Source: Acanthopagrus latus
Taxonomy: Eukaryota > Chordata > Actinopteri > Spariformes > Sparidae
Assembly (NCBI RefSeq): GCF_904848185.1
Contig: NC_051045.1
Coordinates: 20,837,332 to 20,901,331 of the forward strand
Direction of reading: 5' to 3'
Length of the DNA stretch: 64,000 bases
Positions 1 to 15,272 of this stretch are shown one piece after another. Both the position numbers and the translations under genes were made by a program. The first letter of the stretch is position 1. Each line of letters starts with the position of its first letter. The notes below the pieces were generated by a model. It saw nothing but the letters and a program-made list of their open reading frames with translations. It made no database searches and had not been told where the DNA came from.

Positions 1-57
1 GTTCAGGTCAGGGTCTGATGTTAAGCTCCATTTTGCAGACGGAAATGAGGAAAGGTG
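1..57 (+). CDS. Possible C-terminal end of a plus-strand gene entering from the left
   Basis: Reading from base 2, the frame is open for 18 codons with a protein-like composition (it includes DVKLHFADGNEER) and then meets TGA at 56-58. The same bases also hold a good donor, AAAG|GTGAGC, after base 54, so this could instead be an internal exon. A plus-strand AATAAA at 1223-1228 could end its transcript. I do not recognise the protein, and the piece is too short to exclude chance. Confidence 0.25.
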
Positions 58-1061
58 AGCGCCGTATCCTTGCATCAAACGTGCCGATAAAGAAAGAAGG
101 AGAAATCCTTGAAAATGAAACACAGTTTCTTGAAGTTTGAAAAGAGTTGCAGATAAGGGTCAAGGTGAAAGGCAGGAAATGAACACATCGTCAGAAGTAG
201 TGAATGAGAGTGTGTTTGTACCTCTGTGACGCGTGTAGGTTGTCACTCCTTCTGTACTCTATATACTCTACACAGCAGAGCGGGAGTCACTTCCTGTCTC
301 TCCACATGTTGTTCAAAGACTGACGATGACTATAATTTGGAGCAAATCTTTTTTCTTTTTTTTTTTTAAAGATGTAAAATTTACCCCAGAGACACATCCT
401 GGTTTTTGAAAGCCCCGTTCTCTCTTTGTCTCATCTTACAAAGCCTCACTTATTCGATCAGTCAGTCCTTTCTCTTCCTGTAATTTCCTCTCTGCTTGTC
501 TGCCTTTCCCTTTGAACACCAGCAGTGACGTTCAGTGCAGCAGGTGCTCTCTCAATTGTCTGTCTCCCCCCTTCACTCCCTCCTCACCTGCCTCAACTTT
601 ACCTTGTCAGCACTTGTGCTTTTGCTCTCTCCTTCTCATGTCTCTCACTCTCTCTTCCCCCTGTAAGTGATAGTGGTGGTTACACAGAGCACTTTGGCTC
701 TTGGCTTTCCCCCCTTCCTCTTTTCTCTCAGTGGTGCACCCCACTGTCGCTTTTTTTTTGTGAGTGGCAGGGGTTATGAAGATGTGCACTTTCTTCAGGT
801 CCCCCTCTTCCCTCCTCTTCGTCTCCCCGTTCACTGTTCATTTCGGGTGACATTAGCTTTCCTTCTTCCTCTCTTCTCCTCTCTCTCATCGTGAGTGACG
901 GGTGATGGGATGGGTGCTTGACAAAAGGCAATGTGAGACGAGGCTAAAATATTAAAATATTCATGGATGCCTGCAGTCGGCCCCTTCATGGGCTCTGACC
1001 CCCATCCAGCCCACACAGACGCACACACACATACCGCTAAAAGTGCACGCAGGTCGACAGG

Positions 1062-1140
<79 letters not shown>

Positions 1141-2465
1141 CTCCTTGATGGCTTCAGTAACATCAGCTACAGGTGCACACTTCACCTGACATTTACATTT
1201 AAATTGCAGCCAGCTCACTGTGAATAAAGCACACACTAACACACCCTCTGATCTGCCGTGTGTGTGACATTTAGGTGAAACATGCTGCTGGCCGTCTCAC
1301 ACTTCATCTGCACTTCATCTGACACAGCTACATTTGCATACCAGGCAGTGCATACACAGAGACTCATGCTCACACACACAAAATATGCAAATCACTGTGC
1401 ACACATCCCATATCAACCTGCCACTAAAGCAGCGTTCGCATGTCTTATTTTTCACAACACATTCTGCTTCAGCTGTGCTAAATTAGCACTGTGGAAGACA
1501 TGCACACGTCACTGTACGTGTGGGCAAGGTTATACAAACCCTCAATCACACGCTCATGACTTACTTGTGTATAAATTTAGAGTCCACTCAATAAACCCAA
1601 AACTCTGTGGCTGGATATACAAAAACTGTGCGCACGATCATAGATTGACACAAACATGTTTTTCTTTGTGTAGTGATGAGCAGCTTGGTGCTTCACATTA
1701 ATCAAAGTGGAACTATGAAAGTTAACACTTGCGATACAAATAATTAAAGTGCCAGGACGATGGTCTTTGTGGTACGGCAAGAAGAGGGGAAAAAGCAACT
1801 CTTCGCTAAAACTATGTGGATTTAAGTGCCTTGCTCAACTGCACGTCAAGAGTTGATGTTAGGACTGGAATTTTTTAACTTGAAATCACGAATCCCTTCT
1901 GTGTGGAGGCACTGGTAGAGCTTGACTTTGGTTAGGCCTTGTCCCGGGGCTCTTCTTTGAGTCAACAGCTTTATTTCTTGGCCGGCTGAGAAACAACATG
2001 CTGCATTAAAAATAGCTCCTGTCATTTCAGCCATCTTTGTGCAGTGTGGTGCTATTCCCTGAACGAGGCCACAGATGGCCCAAACACATCAGAGATGATT
2101 TTAATGTTCTCTTGAAATAGTCATGAAGACTTCAGTGTCTCCTTGATGAGAACCAAATGGTTTCATTGAAAAACGTAGCCTGATGTTGTTGTTTTCAATG
2201 AATGAATGAATGGTTATTGTTAGTTTCACTGAAGCCAACACAAACCTTAATCAGTCCAAAAACTCTGTGAGAAAAAAACTGTTAAATCTCCTCACAGTGC
2301 ATTTGTTGGTGATATTCCTGCTAAAACCATCATCTCAGAAAGAAATATTCATTAAATATTAGACTTTGGCTCCTAGAGAAATGATAGAGTTTGTAGCATC
2401 AATTGTTTGACTTGCTATCTTTCTTTGTTTGGGCTGATTTTCCTCATGACTAACTGCAGGGGATT
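58..2465. other. Intergenic region with no supported gene
   Basis: The only open frames are short or lie in the CA tract. From 480 to 900 the plus strand is strongly pyrimidine-rich. A stretch near 1828-1850 resembles the 'AAGTGCCTTGCTCAA' motif common in dispersed fish repeats. I see no other structure. Confidence 0.6.
1065..1139. repeat. (AC)n microsatellite
   Basis: About 37 uninterrupted AC dinucleotides. Confidence 0.98.
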
Positions 2466-2890
2466 CAAAGCACCTGTGCACAGGTGGGGAGACACAGGTG
2501 GGGCGTTTCCTTACCAGCCAATCAGGGTGTGCCAACACTCTTAAGAGAGGTGGGAAATGGCGCGCCGGTGGTTCTCACCCTCATACTGAATCGCTCCCTG
2601 ACTTATCAAGAACCTCATTCCCCCTTTAGACTGCCAGCCAGAAACTCTGGTCGATTTAGGTCCTATTTTGTTTTCCTGGCTGCCCACATCTTTCTTGAGG
2701 GAACTTTGTTTATTGGGGAACCCCTTCAAACCCCTCGACACCTTCAGTTTACCAGTGTATTCCCCTGGGGCTTGTAGGGGCATAGTTGTTTATTATACCT
2801 GTAAGAGGTATTTGTTTGTTGATTTATTGCCCAAGTAGCAGTACTGCCACAAGTGTTTCCCTCATTAAATGGCTTACAAACTGCTATGTA
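2466..2890. other. Complex block of LTR-like composition
   Basis: This block is richer and more complex than its flanks. It has a CCAAT box (GCCAATCAGG near 2519), a run of about 250 bases open in one frame, and TTTATT/AATAAA-type signals at its right side. It may be a decayed solo LTR or another dispersed repeat. No terminal repeats or target duplication were found. Confidence 0.2.
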
Positions 2891-2929
2891 CCCCATAAAT
2901 AACAAAAGAACTCTGGAGAATAAATTAAC

Positions 2930-2935
2930 TTTATT
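2930..2935 (-). terminator. wdr6: Poly(A) signal of wdr6
   Basis: On the minus strand this is AATAAA, 117 bases beyond the wdr6 stop codon. It implies a short 3' UTR ending near 2905-2920. It is the first canonical signal after the stop. Confidence 0.7.
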
Positions 2936-3051
2936 AAAAATGTACTTAAAATTGGTTGATATTTAATGAAAAAAGCAGTTCATAAATAATTTCAAAAGAT
3001 GTGTCCACTGAGAAAGTGATTGTTTGGGCCTCTGCCGTCTATCGATTCTAC

Positions 3052-8682
<5,631 letters not shown>

Positions 8683-8706
8683 CTCTTAATGATTGAGGAC
8701 ACTTTA

Positions 8707-8727
8707 TCAATGACGCCTAAAGGACAT
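8707..8727 (-). other. wdr6: Short upstream ORF in the wdr6 leader
   Basis: An ATG with weak context opens a six-codon frame ending in TGA, about 24 bases before the main start. It could mildly reduce translation if the transcript includes this part. Confidence 0.4.
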
Positions 8728-8744
8728 GAAGTTACAACAGCCAC

Positions 8745-8932
8745 CTGTAAAAGACGTTCGAGTCACAAAAGACGGCACACACTAAATATCTGTGTTGGGC
8801 ACAGTCGCCATTAACCTTTCAGTTAGCAAAACAAGCTAACAGCAAGAGCTCTTCTCGTGTTATTTGGAGGGTAAAAAACAAGAAAAGTAACTTTTCTAGT
8901 TCCTCATCAATGCTGCCAGATGCTTTACTTAC
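8745..8932 (-). other. wdr6: Possible 5' UTR intron of wdr6
   Basis: On the minus strand CCC|GTAAGTAAAG (donor, just left of 8933) pairs with a pyrimidine-rich acceptor CTTTTACAG before 8744. This would place a noncoding first exon above 8933, inside the CCAAT-rich region. Confidence 0.4.
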
Positions 8933-9590
8933 GGGAAAAGTCAGGCGCCACGTACATTTGGCTTAAATCTGCATTATAGCAGATCTATTTGCTTTTACGT
9001 ACTACAATCTAGCACCCATGTGTTTCTGCTCTGACTTCCGTGCCACGTTTAAACCAATCATGCTACACGGCTGGCTTCCTGAACGCTGATTGGTTAGAGG
9101 AAAGATTAGCTGTGTTTTTATTGGAGAAAGCGACACATGTGGCCGTGGAGCTGCGCTACCTTTAAGTGTTCTCTGGAAGTTCGAGAGACATTGATGAAGG
9201 CATTGAAAAATGACCAATTCAAAATGACCAATTGGCGATTTTTTCTGTATATCGACTCCTTTAGTTTCATTGACTTACTCAGACAAACAGACACATGTTT
9301 GTTTTTTTTTGTTTTACAGCTAATATGCTGCTTTTGCACTGACTTGTGCTTTACATATTAATATTTTACAATACGAATCAGGAATAGTAGGTAAGGTGAA
9401 GTACAGCTTTAGAGACGTTTTCCCAACTTCCTATCAAAAATACATAGTTATTATGGTCTCCGTGCTGTGCGCACTTGTGCAAAGTGCAAACTAAATGTTC
9501 CGAGCCTACCTTGAATGCATCAGTAGACGTTAGAAGGTGGAGGTTGCGTCTGGCCGTAAGGTAGCGGTCCAGCTAGCCTTACATTTAACT
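8933..9590. promoter_or_regulatory. Putative bidirectional promoter of wdr6 and the BED-finger gene
   Basis: About 0.9 kb separates the two divergent start codons. CCAAT boxes in either orientation lie at 9054, 9089, 9120, 9214, 9228 and 9231. An ETS-like ACTTCCG lies near 9033. I see no convincing TATA box for wdr6. The arrangement fits an NF-Y/ETS housekeeping promoter. Transcription start sites are not visible from sequence alone. Confidence 0.5.
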
Positions 9591-9795
9591 ATGCCTGGGA
9601 AATGTAAGTTCCAGGACTCCTGGCTCTCAAAGGGAATTTACAAGGAATGGCTGCTGAAGGACGTCCAGGACATTCACTTCGCACGATGCAGGGCCTGTTG
9701 TAAATCCATCAAACTTCAGACCATGGGCGAGGCTGCGCTCACCAGCCACGCAGGGGGAGCTGGCCACAAAGCAGCGGTCCGCAAGCTAGTGGAAG
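9591..9795 (+). CDS. BED-finger gene exon 1
   Basis: Residues 1-68 plus one base. The ATG at 9591 is the first in frame. The frame is open further upstream but has no ATG there. The exon carries the whole zinc finger and ends GTGGAAG|GTAGCT. Confidence 0.8.
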
Positions 9796-9931
9796 GTAGC
9801 TTAGCTTCAAGTGTTTCAGAGAGCATGCCAGAAGTGTGCTTTCTGTGAGTGCATGTGACACTGACTGATCGAGCTTCGCTGTCTGTTCAGCTGGTGCCAC
9901 TGCGGGTGTGTTGTAGCTGCGGTCTGATATT

Positions 9932-10017
<86 letters not shown>

Positions 10018-11260
10018 GTGAGTCGTGAGTCCAACAGCAGCCTTAATATCTGTCGCAGGTCGCCAACCACAGCTCCACCTCTGGACATGTTGTCTTTATG
10101 TCCATGTAGTGATGGAATGTAAACCAAGCATATTACTCTACCTACATTATTCTCTCTGAGGAAAAAAGGATTACTGTAAACACAACATATGAAGACTTTT
10201 TAATGGTGTTCATTTATTGTCCGACATTAGTGGGCTGTGCTCGCCTGTGCTATGGACACCTCTAGCAGAGCTATAGGTGTCTTCTTCTTATTCCCCCTCC
10301 GCCAAATCTCGGTGGCTAACTCGTCCCACACCGTTGAGCGCACACAAACGAAAAATATATCAAAACGTGCGGCTCTATCGGACACGCTATGCTATTATTT
10401 TTTTCTCCATAATAATCGTAAATCTTAAACGATTTTCAAACATCTCCTGCTCTGGCATACATTCACCTAGAAACACCATTCAAACTTCAAAATGTAGGCA
10501 CAAGTCTCGTCTATTTGAGTTGTATTTGAACTTTTTTCCTACAATGTATAGGTTTTGAATTCTGACCCTTTAACCATGGTGACTGATTTTGGAAAAAAAA
10601 AAATCAGGATTTCAGGATTTTCAATGAGTGTGTATGGCAGAGTGTTCGTGCAGCAGAGTGCAGGAGACCGGCTGACAGAGCGCGGGAGACACAAAAATAT
10701 ATCTCTAAATCTTCCCTTCCCATGACGATCCCAACCACAAATTAGGTCAAAAACAGTGATATTTTCCAGAGTTGTAGCCACACTTGTCTTCTTTCTCCCA
10801 ATGCATCTACTTTATCAGTAGGATTTACGGTTTTTGTAGTATCTGCCTCTATCCGACAAGAGTAGCTCTCAACTGCCCCAGTCACTCCAACTCTAAATCT
10901 GGAAGAGGATTTTCGAAACTGCACCCTTTTTTAACTCGCTCCTATTACCACATTTCTGAAACTAGGACCATAAATCCTGGTGACTGTGTTCTTTAATACC
11001 TTTCTGGCTTGATGGTGAAGAAATTTTGCCGATATCATGTTTGATTTTAAATAACTAGCAGTATTTTGACGTCCTAGATGTGACGCTGAAACCACTCTGA
11101 AATCAGCTGTCACAGTCACTGTTGCTAGGGGTGTTCGACAACCATCCCCATGGCAACCAAGATCAGCTGGGCCAACAGAGAGAGCGACAGGCACACACTC
11201 ACAGAGACACACATGCAGACACACACAGACATACACACAGACAATTTATATTGAAAAGCA

Positions 11261-11345
<85 letters not shown>

Positions 11346-13285
11346 GCCTCTCTCTATTTTTCCATAATAAAACTTTTGGCACTTAATTTCTACTTCACCT
11401 TTTAGCTCATCCAGACAAATTATACATTAAAACATGCGTTAATCGGCCACACGCTTGATGTGCTTCTATGTTTCTTCATAGACATGAATAAGACCAGGTG
11501 AAAATATTGAAAATAAGATTTCAAAAATCGACATCTCTGGCATACTTTGACCTGGACACACCATTCAAATGTTAAAATGTAGATAAAAAAATCAATGTGG
11601 GATTCAGCTTCTTCTTTAGCTGTCATAGATTTTTTGTCACAGGGCAAAGTGCAAAGCTTTGGAATCGTCTAGTCTTTTATATGCCGCGCTATTAGAGCCT
11701 TAAAAACACATCAGTAGCTGACACTGGCGATGAGGAGCAGCTGCAGTCAGCCGAAGTGCCCCTGAGCAAGAGTCCCTCTCAGGGGAACAACCTTATATCA
11801 CATTTATGATCGCCATTTTTTTGACACTGTTTTCATTCTGACCATGTCACATTATTGGATTGTGATATGCATTGTTTTCACTGTGACTATGAATCATTAT
11901 TGGATCGTAAAATAAAAAGTTTGGCTTGTTAATGCAGTTTTAAGGGAGTTAAAGAGGTAAAATACTCGTACTGAGGTAACTCATACAACTTAAGAGTACC
12001 TCCTAAGGTTTTGAGGAGTCTCACATTTTTTTCACACTGTCCGTTTGCAGTCACGTTTCATTACTTCATTGATCAAAATGGTTTTATTGGTAGCGAGAAG
12101 TGGACAAACACGGTGCAATCCGACCTAGAATGGAAACCTGTTTGAGTGTTTTGGTGTGAAGGGTCTGTTGTACCTCCTTCCACCAGAGGGAGGCACTCTC
12201 TGCTCATTTTACTGCAACGCACATACCTGCCCTCCCTCCCTGACTGTCCTTTTTTTTTTCTCCTCATCAGCAGGAAACTTGATGGTAAATTCAGCTGGGC
12301 AGATAAACGGCAGCGTGACTCAGGTGAATATTCCAAAATGATTATTGATCACACAATTAGCAGAATTGAAACCAACGAGCCTGCTGCAGCTGATACCAAC
12401 TAACAGCTAGGATCCATTTACTAACACACGTGCCAGAAACGACAAATGTTCCACCAGCGTGAAGGAATCACTTTGTTGTCTCCGTCACAGACTGAAGACA
12501 GCAAGGAGCAAGTGTCCATCTGCCTCCAGCGGGAGACCTTGGACCGAATAACAGGCGGCGACTGGTCGGAGCTGCGCCACAGCCCCACAGCAAACTCCAC
12601 CTCCCACAATGCAGAGCTGCAGGATGTGACATTTCCTGCCGCCTTCTTCGCAGCGCCAGGTACCTTCAGATAAAACTCTGCAAGCTGACACAGAATTTGT
12701 TGAGCGGAGACTCTCGCTCCCTGACCTTTCTGTTGGCAAGTGTCAGTGTGGAGCTTGTTTACATGAACACAGGGAACCTCAGATACTTCTAATGAACAAA
12801 CCGTCATGTAAACAGCGTAGTATGATTAATTATATGTAAACAGAGAAATTTAAGTCAACTATATTTTTCTACACACATAACTAAACACTATACAAATGTA
12901 TTTAGCAGTAGATTTGGGACACCTGATGATCTACTGCAACTCCGACCTCACAGGCACCTCCAGGCCCACCGGCCAGCGCCTCCACCCATCAGCCAGCGAG
13001 CCGGAGGAGGCGAGCCGCCGCACGACGCAGCACGACTCCGTCGACCTGTCGAGGCTGGAGCAGCAGCAGCAGATGAAGATCCTGGAGTGGGAGAACAGGA
13101 TGAAGTTGCTGGCGTGGGAGCAGGAGCTGGTGAAGGAGAAGAGGAGAGCGGCCCGGCAGAAGGAGAGGGCCTTCAGGATGAAGAGGGCTTACTACAAAGC
13201 CAAGCTAAAGAGGATGGGCGAGGACGTGCCGCCCTTGTCCTCCAGCAGCGATGATGAGGAGAAAATATCTGATCCGACAGGATGA
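9591..13285 (+). CDS. BED-type zinc-finger/coiled-coil protein (four exons, uncharacterised)
   Basis: Exons 9591-9795, 12271-12323, 12491-12659 and 12954-13285 join in phase to 759 bases, giving 252 residues plus a stop. The N-terminus (residues 3-67) is a BED-like finger of the kind derived from hAT transposases: aromatic residues in FQDSWL and YKEWL, then CRAC, then SHAGGAGHK, giving C-x2-C...H-x5-H. The middle is polar and probably disordered. The C-terminus (about residues 160-225) is a basic, heptad-rich coiled coil (LEWENRMKLLAWEQELVKEK) that runs into a Lys/Arg block and an acidic SSSSDDEE tail. It is most likely a nuclear DNA-binding protein with no catalytic domain. Similar unnamed fish proteins exist as far as I recall, but I give no symbol. 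It is head-to-head with wdr6. Confidence 0.8.
9932..10016. repeat. (GT)n microsatellite
   Basis: About 42 GT units in intron 1 of the BED-finger gene. Confidence 0.98.
10425..10500 (+). repeat. Dispersed repeat, copy 1
   Basis: The core GGCATACATTCACCT, then AACACCATTCAAAC and AAAATGTAG, recurs at 11515-11585 with the same order and spacing. The family was not identified. Confidence 0.6.
11263..11342. repeat. (CT)n microsatellite
   Basis: Forty CT units, preceded by a degenerate CA-rich stretch at 11190-11242. Confidence 0.98.
11515..11585 (+). repeat. Dispersed repeat, copy 2
   Basis: The core GGCATACTTTGACCT, then ACACCATTCAAATG and AAAATGTAG, parallels 10425-10500 in direct orientation. 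The two may be fragments of one larger inserted element. Confidence 0.6.
12271..12323 (+). CDS. BED-finger gene exon 2
   Basis: It encodes AGNLMVNSAGQINGSVTQ after the split codon. The acceptor is strong (T-run, CTCCTCATCAG). A second CAG three bases on could drop one residue. The donor is ACTCAG|GTGAAT. Confidence 0.7.
12491..12659 (+). CDS. BED-finger gene exon 3
   Basis: It starts at phase 0 after TCCGTCACAG with TEDSKEQVSICLQ, continues RETLDRITGGDWSEL, and ends FFAAP|G at the donor CCAG|GTACCT. The composition is polar, and no domain was recognised. Confidence 0.72.
12954..13285 (+). CDS. BED-finger gene exon 4 (last)
   Basis: The acceptor GACCTCACAG is in phase with exon 3. It encodes a Pro/Ser-rich linker, a QQQQ run, the basic coiled coil and the acidic tail, stopping at TGA 13283-13285. 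Its GC-rich third positions stand out against the AT-rich surroundings and support real coding sequence. Confidence 0.85.
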
Positions 13286-14100
13286 ACTGCTTTTAACAGT
13301 TGCATTTTTATTAGTGCGTGTTTGATTCTTGTTTTGTGTATACGCTACAGGACTGTTACTATTTTTATACACTGATTTGTACTTCAATCGGCTGCTCTTG
13401 CACAAAAAGGGAACACTACTTTCCCTGCTAAATGAATGAGACATCTTCGGTTCTTTTGTGGTCGACTGGAGTTGTGAACAGCACATCAACATCCTACTCA
13501 AGTAGAAGTACTGTTATCTGAAAGCACAGGTCAGATCACTTGGGTTGCAGATTACACAAAAGTACAAACGTAGTGGGTTATATTCTTCCATGTGATCAAC
13601 CAGCTAATCTCTGTGCAATGTGAATCTTTTCTGTAAAATATCCAAAAGTACATTTCAACACGTTGTTCAAGATCAGCCCAAGTGAAAGTTGTGGTGTTAG
13701 TAGTGTTATAAAAGCACATGAACGTGATATGAAAGACTGATTCTGTGCAGAAAAGGCGCTGAACCGTCTAAAAGATCAAAATCACACTCATGCTGTTTTG
13801 TTTTTCTATCATTCCATCACACTGTGGCTTCGGTATTCAAAATGTTAACATTCGCTGATGTTTAAAGTGATTGCTGTATAAAGTCAGTTCTAAGTTCAAA
13901 GTCAGTTCTAGGAAAGAGATGCTTTAAAGAATGTAGTGAAGATTACATCTAATCATTACAGATGTAGGCGTGACATGATGTTCATACATGGACAATCTTT
14001 TACGTGGCTTTACCTGCAGAGCGGTGCATGTTTACGCAAGTGTGTATGCCTAAACTTTTTCATCTGCATTGTAAATAAATCTCCATTTGATACAAAGTTG
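13286..14100 (+). other. Probable 3' UTR of the BED-finger gene
   Basis: AT-rich sequence without long frames. AATAAA at 14074-14079 is the first canonical plus-strand signal after the stop, and a second lies near 14124. This implies a 3' UTR of about 0.8 kb. Confidence 0.5.
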
Positions 14101-14209
14101 AAAGGTGACAAATCAGTTAAAAAATAAACATGTAGAGAAAGCTGCACAAGGTTACATGGCCAAAGAAAAGTGCGAGGGAACATTACATGTGATTGTTGAA
14201 CCATGCACA

Positions 14210-14560
14210 TTATTATGCCGCTGTAACAGCCTCCACTCCTCTGGGAAGGCTTTCCACCAGATCTTGGTGAGATTGCTCCCATTTAACCAGGAGAGCTTCA
14301 GTGAGGTCGCCCACTGATGTTGGGTGATGAGGCCAAATGTGTCAGATGGGATCGAGGTCAGGGCTCTTTACACGTGCTTCCATAACAAACCACGAACATG
14401 GTTCCCATTTCCCAAAAAGCATTATTAATTGGAACTGACTTGGGGTACTGTCATGTCGATGCAACAGGGATCCTCCGCAAACTGTGACCACAGAGTCTGA
14501 ACCATGAAAACAGCTCCAGACTAAAAGTACACAAGTGATGTGTCAGTGCCATCGTACCAT
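14210..14560 (-). mobile_element. Degenerate Tc1/mariner transposase fragment
   Basis: The minus strand at 14365-14345 translates to SPDLDPI, a near-copy of the Tc1 signature SPDLNPI that lies before the last catalytic acid. The flanking bases (GGGAAGGCTTTCCACCAGAT, CACTGATGTTGG) match fish Tc1 copies as I know them. Indels break the frame and no terminal repeats were found, so it is an inactive remnant. Confidence 0.75.
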
Positions 14561-14773
14561 TAGACATACGGTGAATCTGATGCAGATGCTTCTATACAGA
14601 CGTCATTGAGTCACTGAATGGTAGGTCATGTCACCTGATTGAAATCCATGTTTACACCTATTTGAGGTTTAAGAAAGACACTCTCACCACCATCTAAGCA
14701 CCAAATAACAGATAATGAGGATTATTATGACCTGACACTTTCACACTACACCTCAATGAGAGACATTTTACTC

Positions 14774-15272
14774 TTAAAGGTGCAATATGTAAGAATTTCT
14801 AGGGTACTTTATCTTCATTACAATCCATTGTACTGTTGGCCTCAGTACAGTTACGCCTTTACAACCCAACCACACCGGCTCAGTTTATACAGTCATTATT
14901 AGAGACTGATCAAATATTTTAAATATGTCTAATAGCCACTATTTACAGTATAACTTTGTGTTGCTGAATATTTATGAGCTGCTATCACTGCCTCTTTCAT
15001 ATTCATATGTGTTGTTAAATTAATAGTTTTCTAAGAGTTTAAGTGTTTTTTTATTTATATATCTATTATTTAATTATAGACTCCAGAGGTCCACAGAAGA
15101 CCTTTGGCTTCAGGGCAGGTTGTGGGTAAGTGTGCCACTACTGCTGTTGTAGGCTAATAGTGTGTGTTTTTTTGTTGTTGTTGTTGTTGTTGTTGTTTTT
15201 TACATCCTCTAATCTTAAAAATAAACAACAAAAGAACCAAAGTGCCAGTTCTTACGTATTGCACCTTTTTAA
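14774..15272. mobile_element. MITE with about 18-bp inverted termini and TTAA ends
   Basis: The left end TTAAAGGTGCAATATGTAAG is mirrored at the right by CTTACGTATTGCACCTTTTTAA. TTAA at both ends suggests a piggyBac- or Kolobok-type target site. The interior is noncoding and includes a (GTT)n run near 15170-15197. It is a non-autonomous element of 499 bp. Confidence 0.8.

Larger units (their letters stand above)
9796..12270 (+). other. BED-finger gene intron 1
   Basis: A 2.5-kb intron rich in repeats: a GT tract, a CT tract, two diverged copies of one dispersed element, and a stretch near 11752-11790 resembling the SINE motif AAGTGCCCCTGAGCAAG. No further exon is supported. Confidence 0.7.

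Noticed and set aside
39..54. A 16-base micro-exon between TTTTGCAG and GTGAGC
   Set aside because: The open frame runs on to the window edge through the supposed acceptor, so a longer exon or terminal segment is simpler.
831..1227. Frames of 86-110 codons on both strands over the CA tract
   Set aside because: They are translations of (CA)n/(GT)n and have no other protein features. The same holds for frames over GT/CA, CT and TA tracts elsewhere.
1282..1701. A 139-codon plus-strand open frame
   Set aside because: AT-rich composition, scattered Cys/His without a finger pattern, no splice or promoter support; likely chance.
2484..2777. A 97-codon frame in the complex block beyond wdr6
   Set aside because: No domain or coding bias; better explained as part of a possible dispersed repeat.
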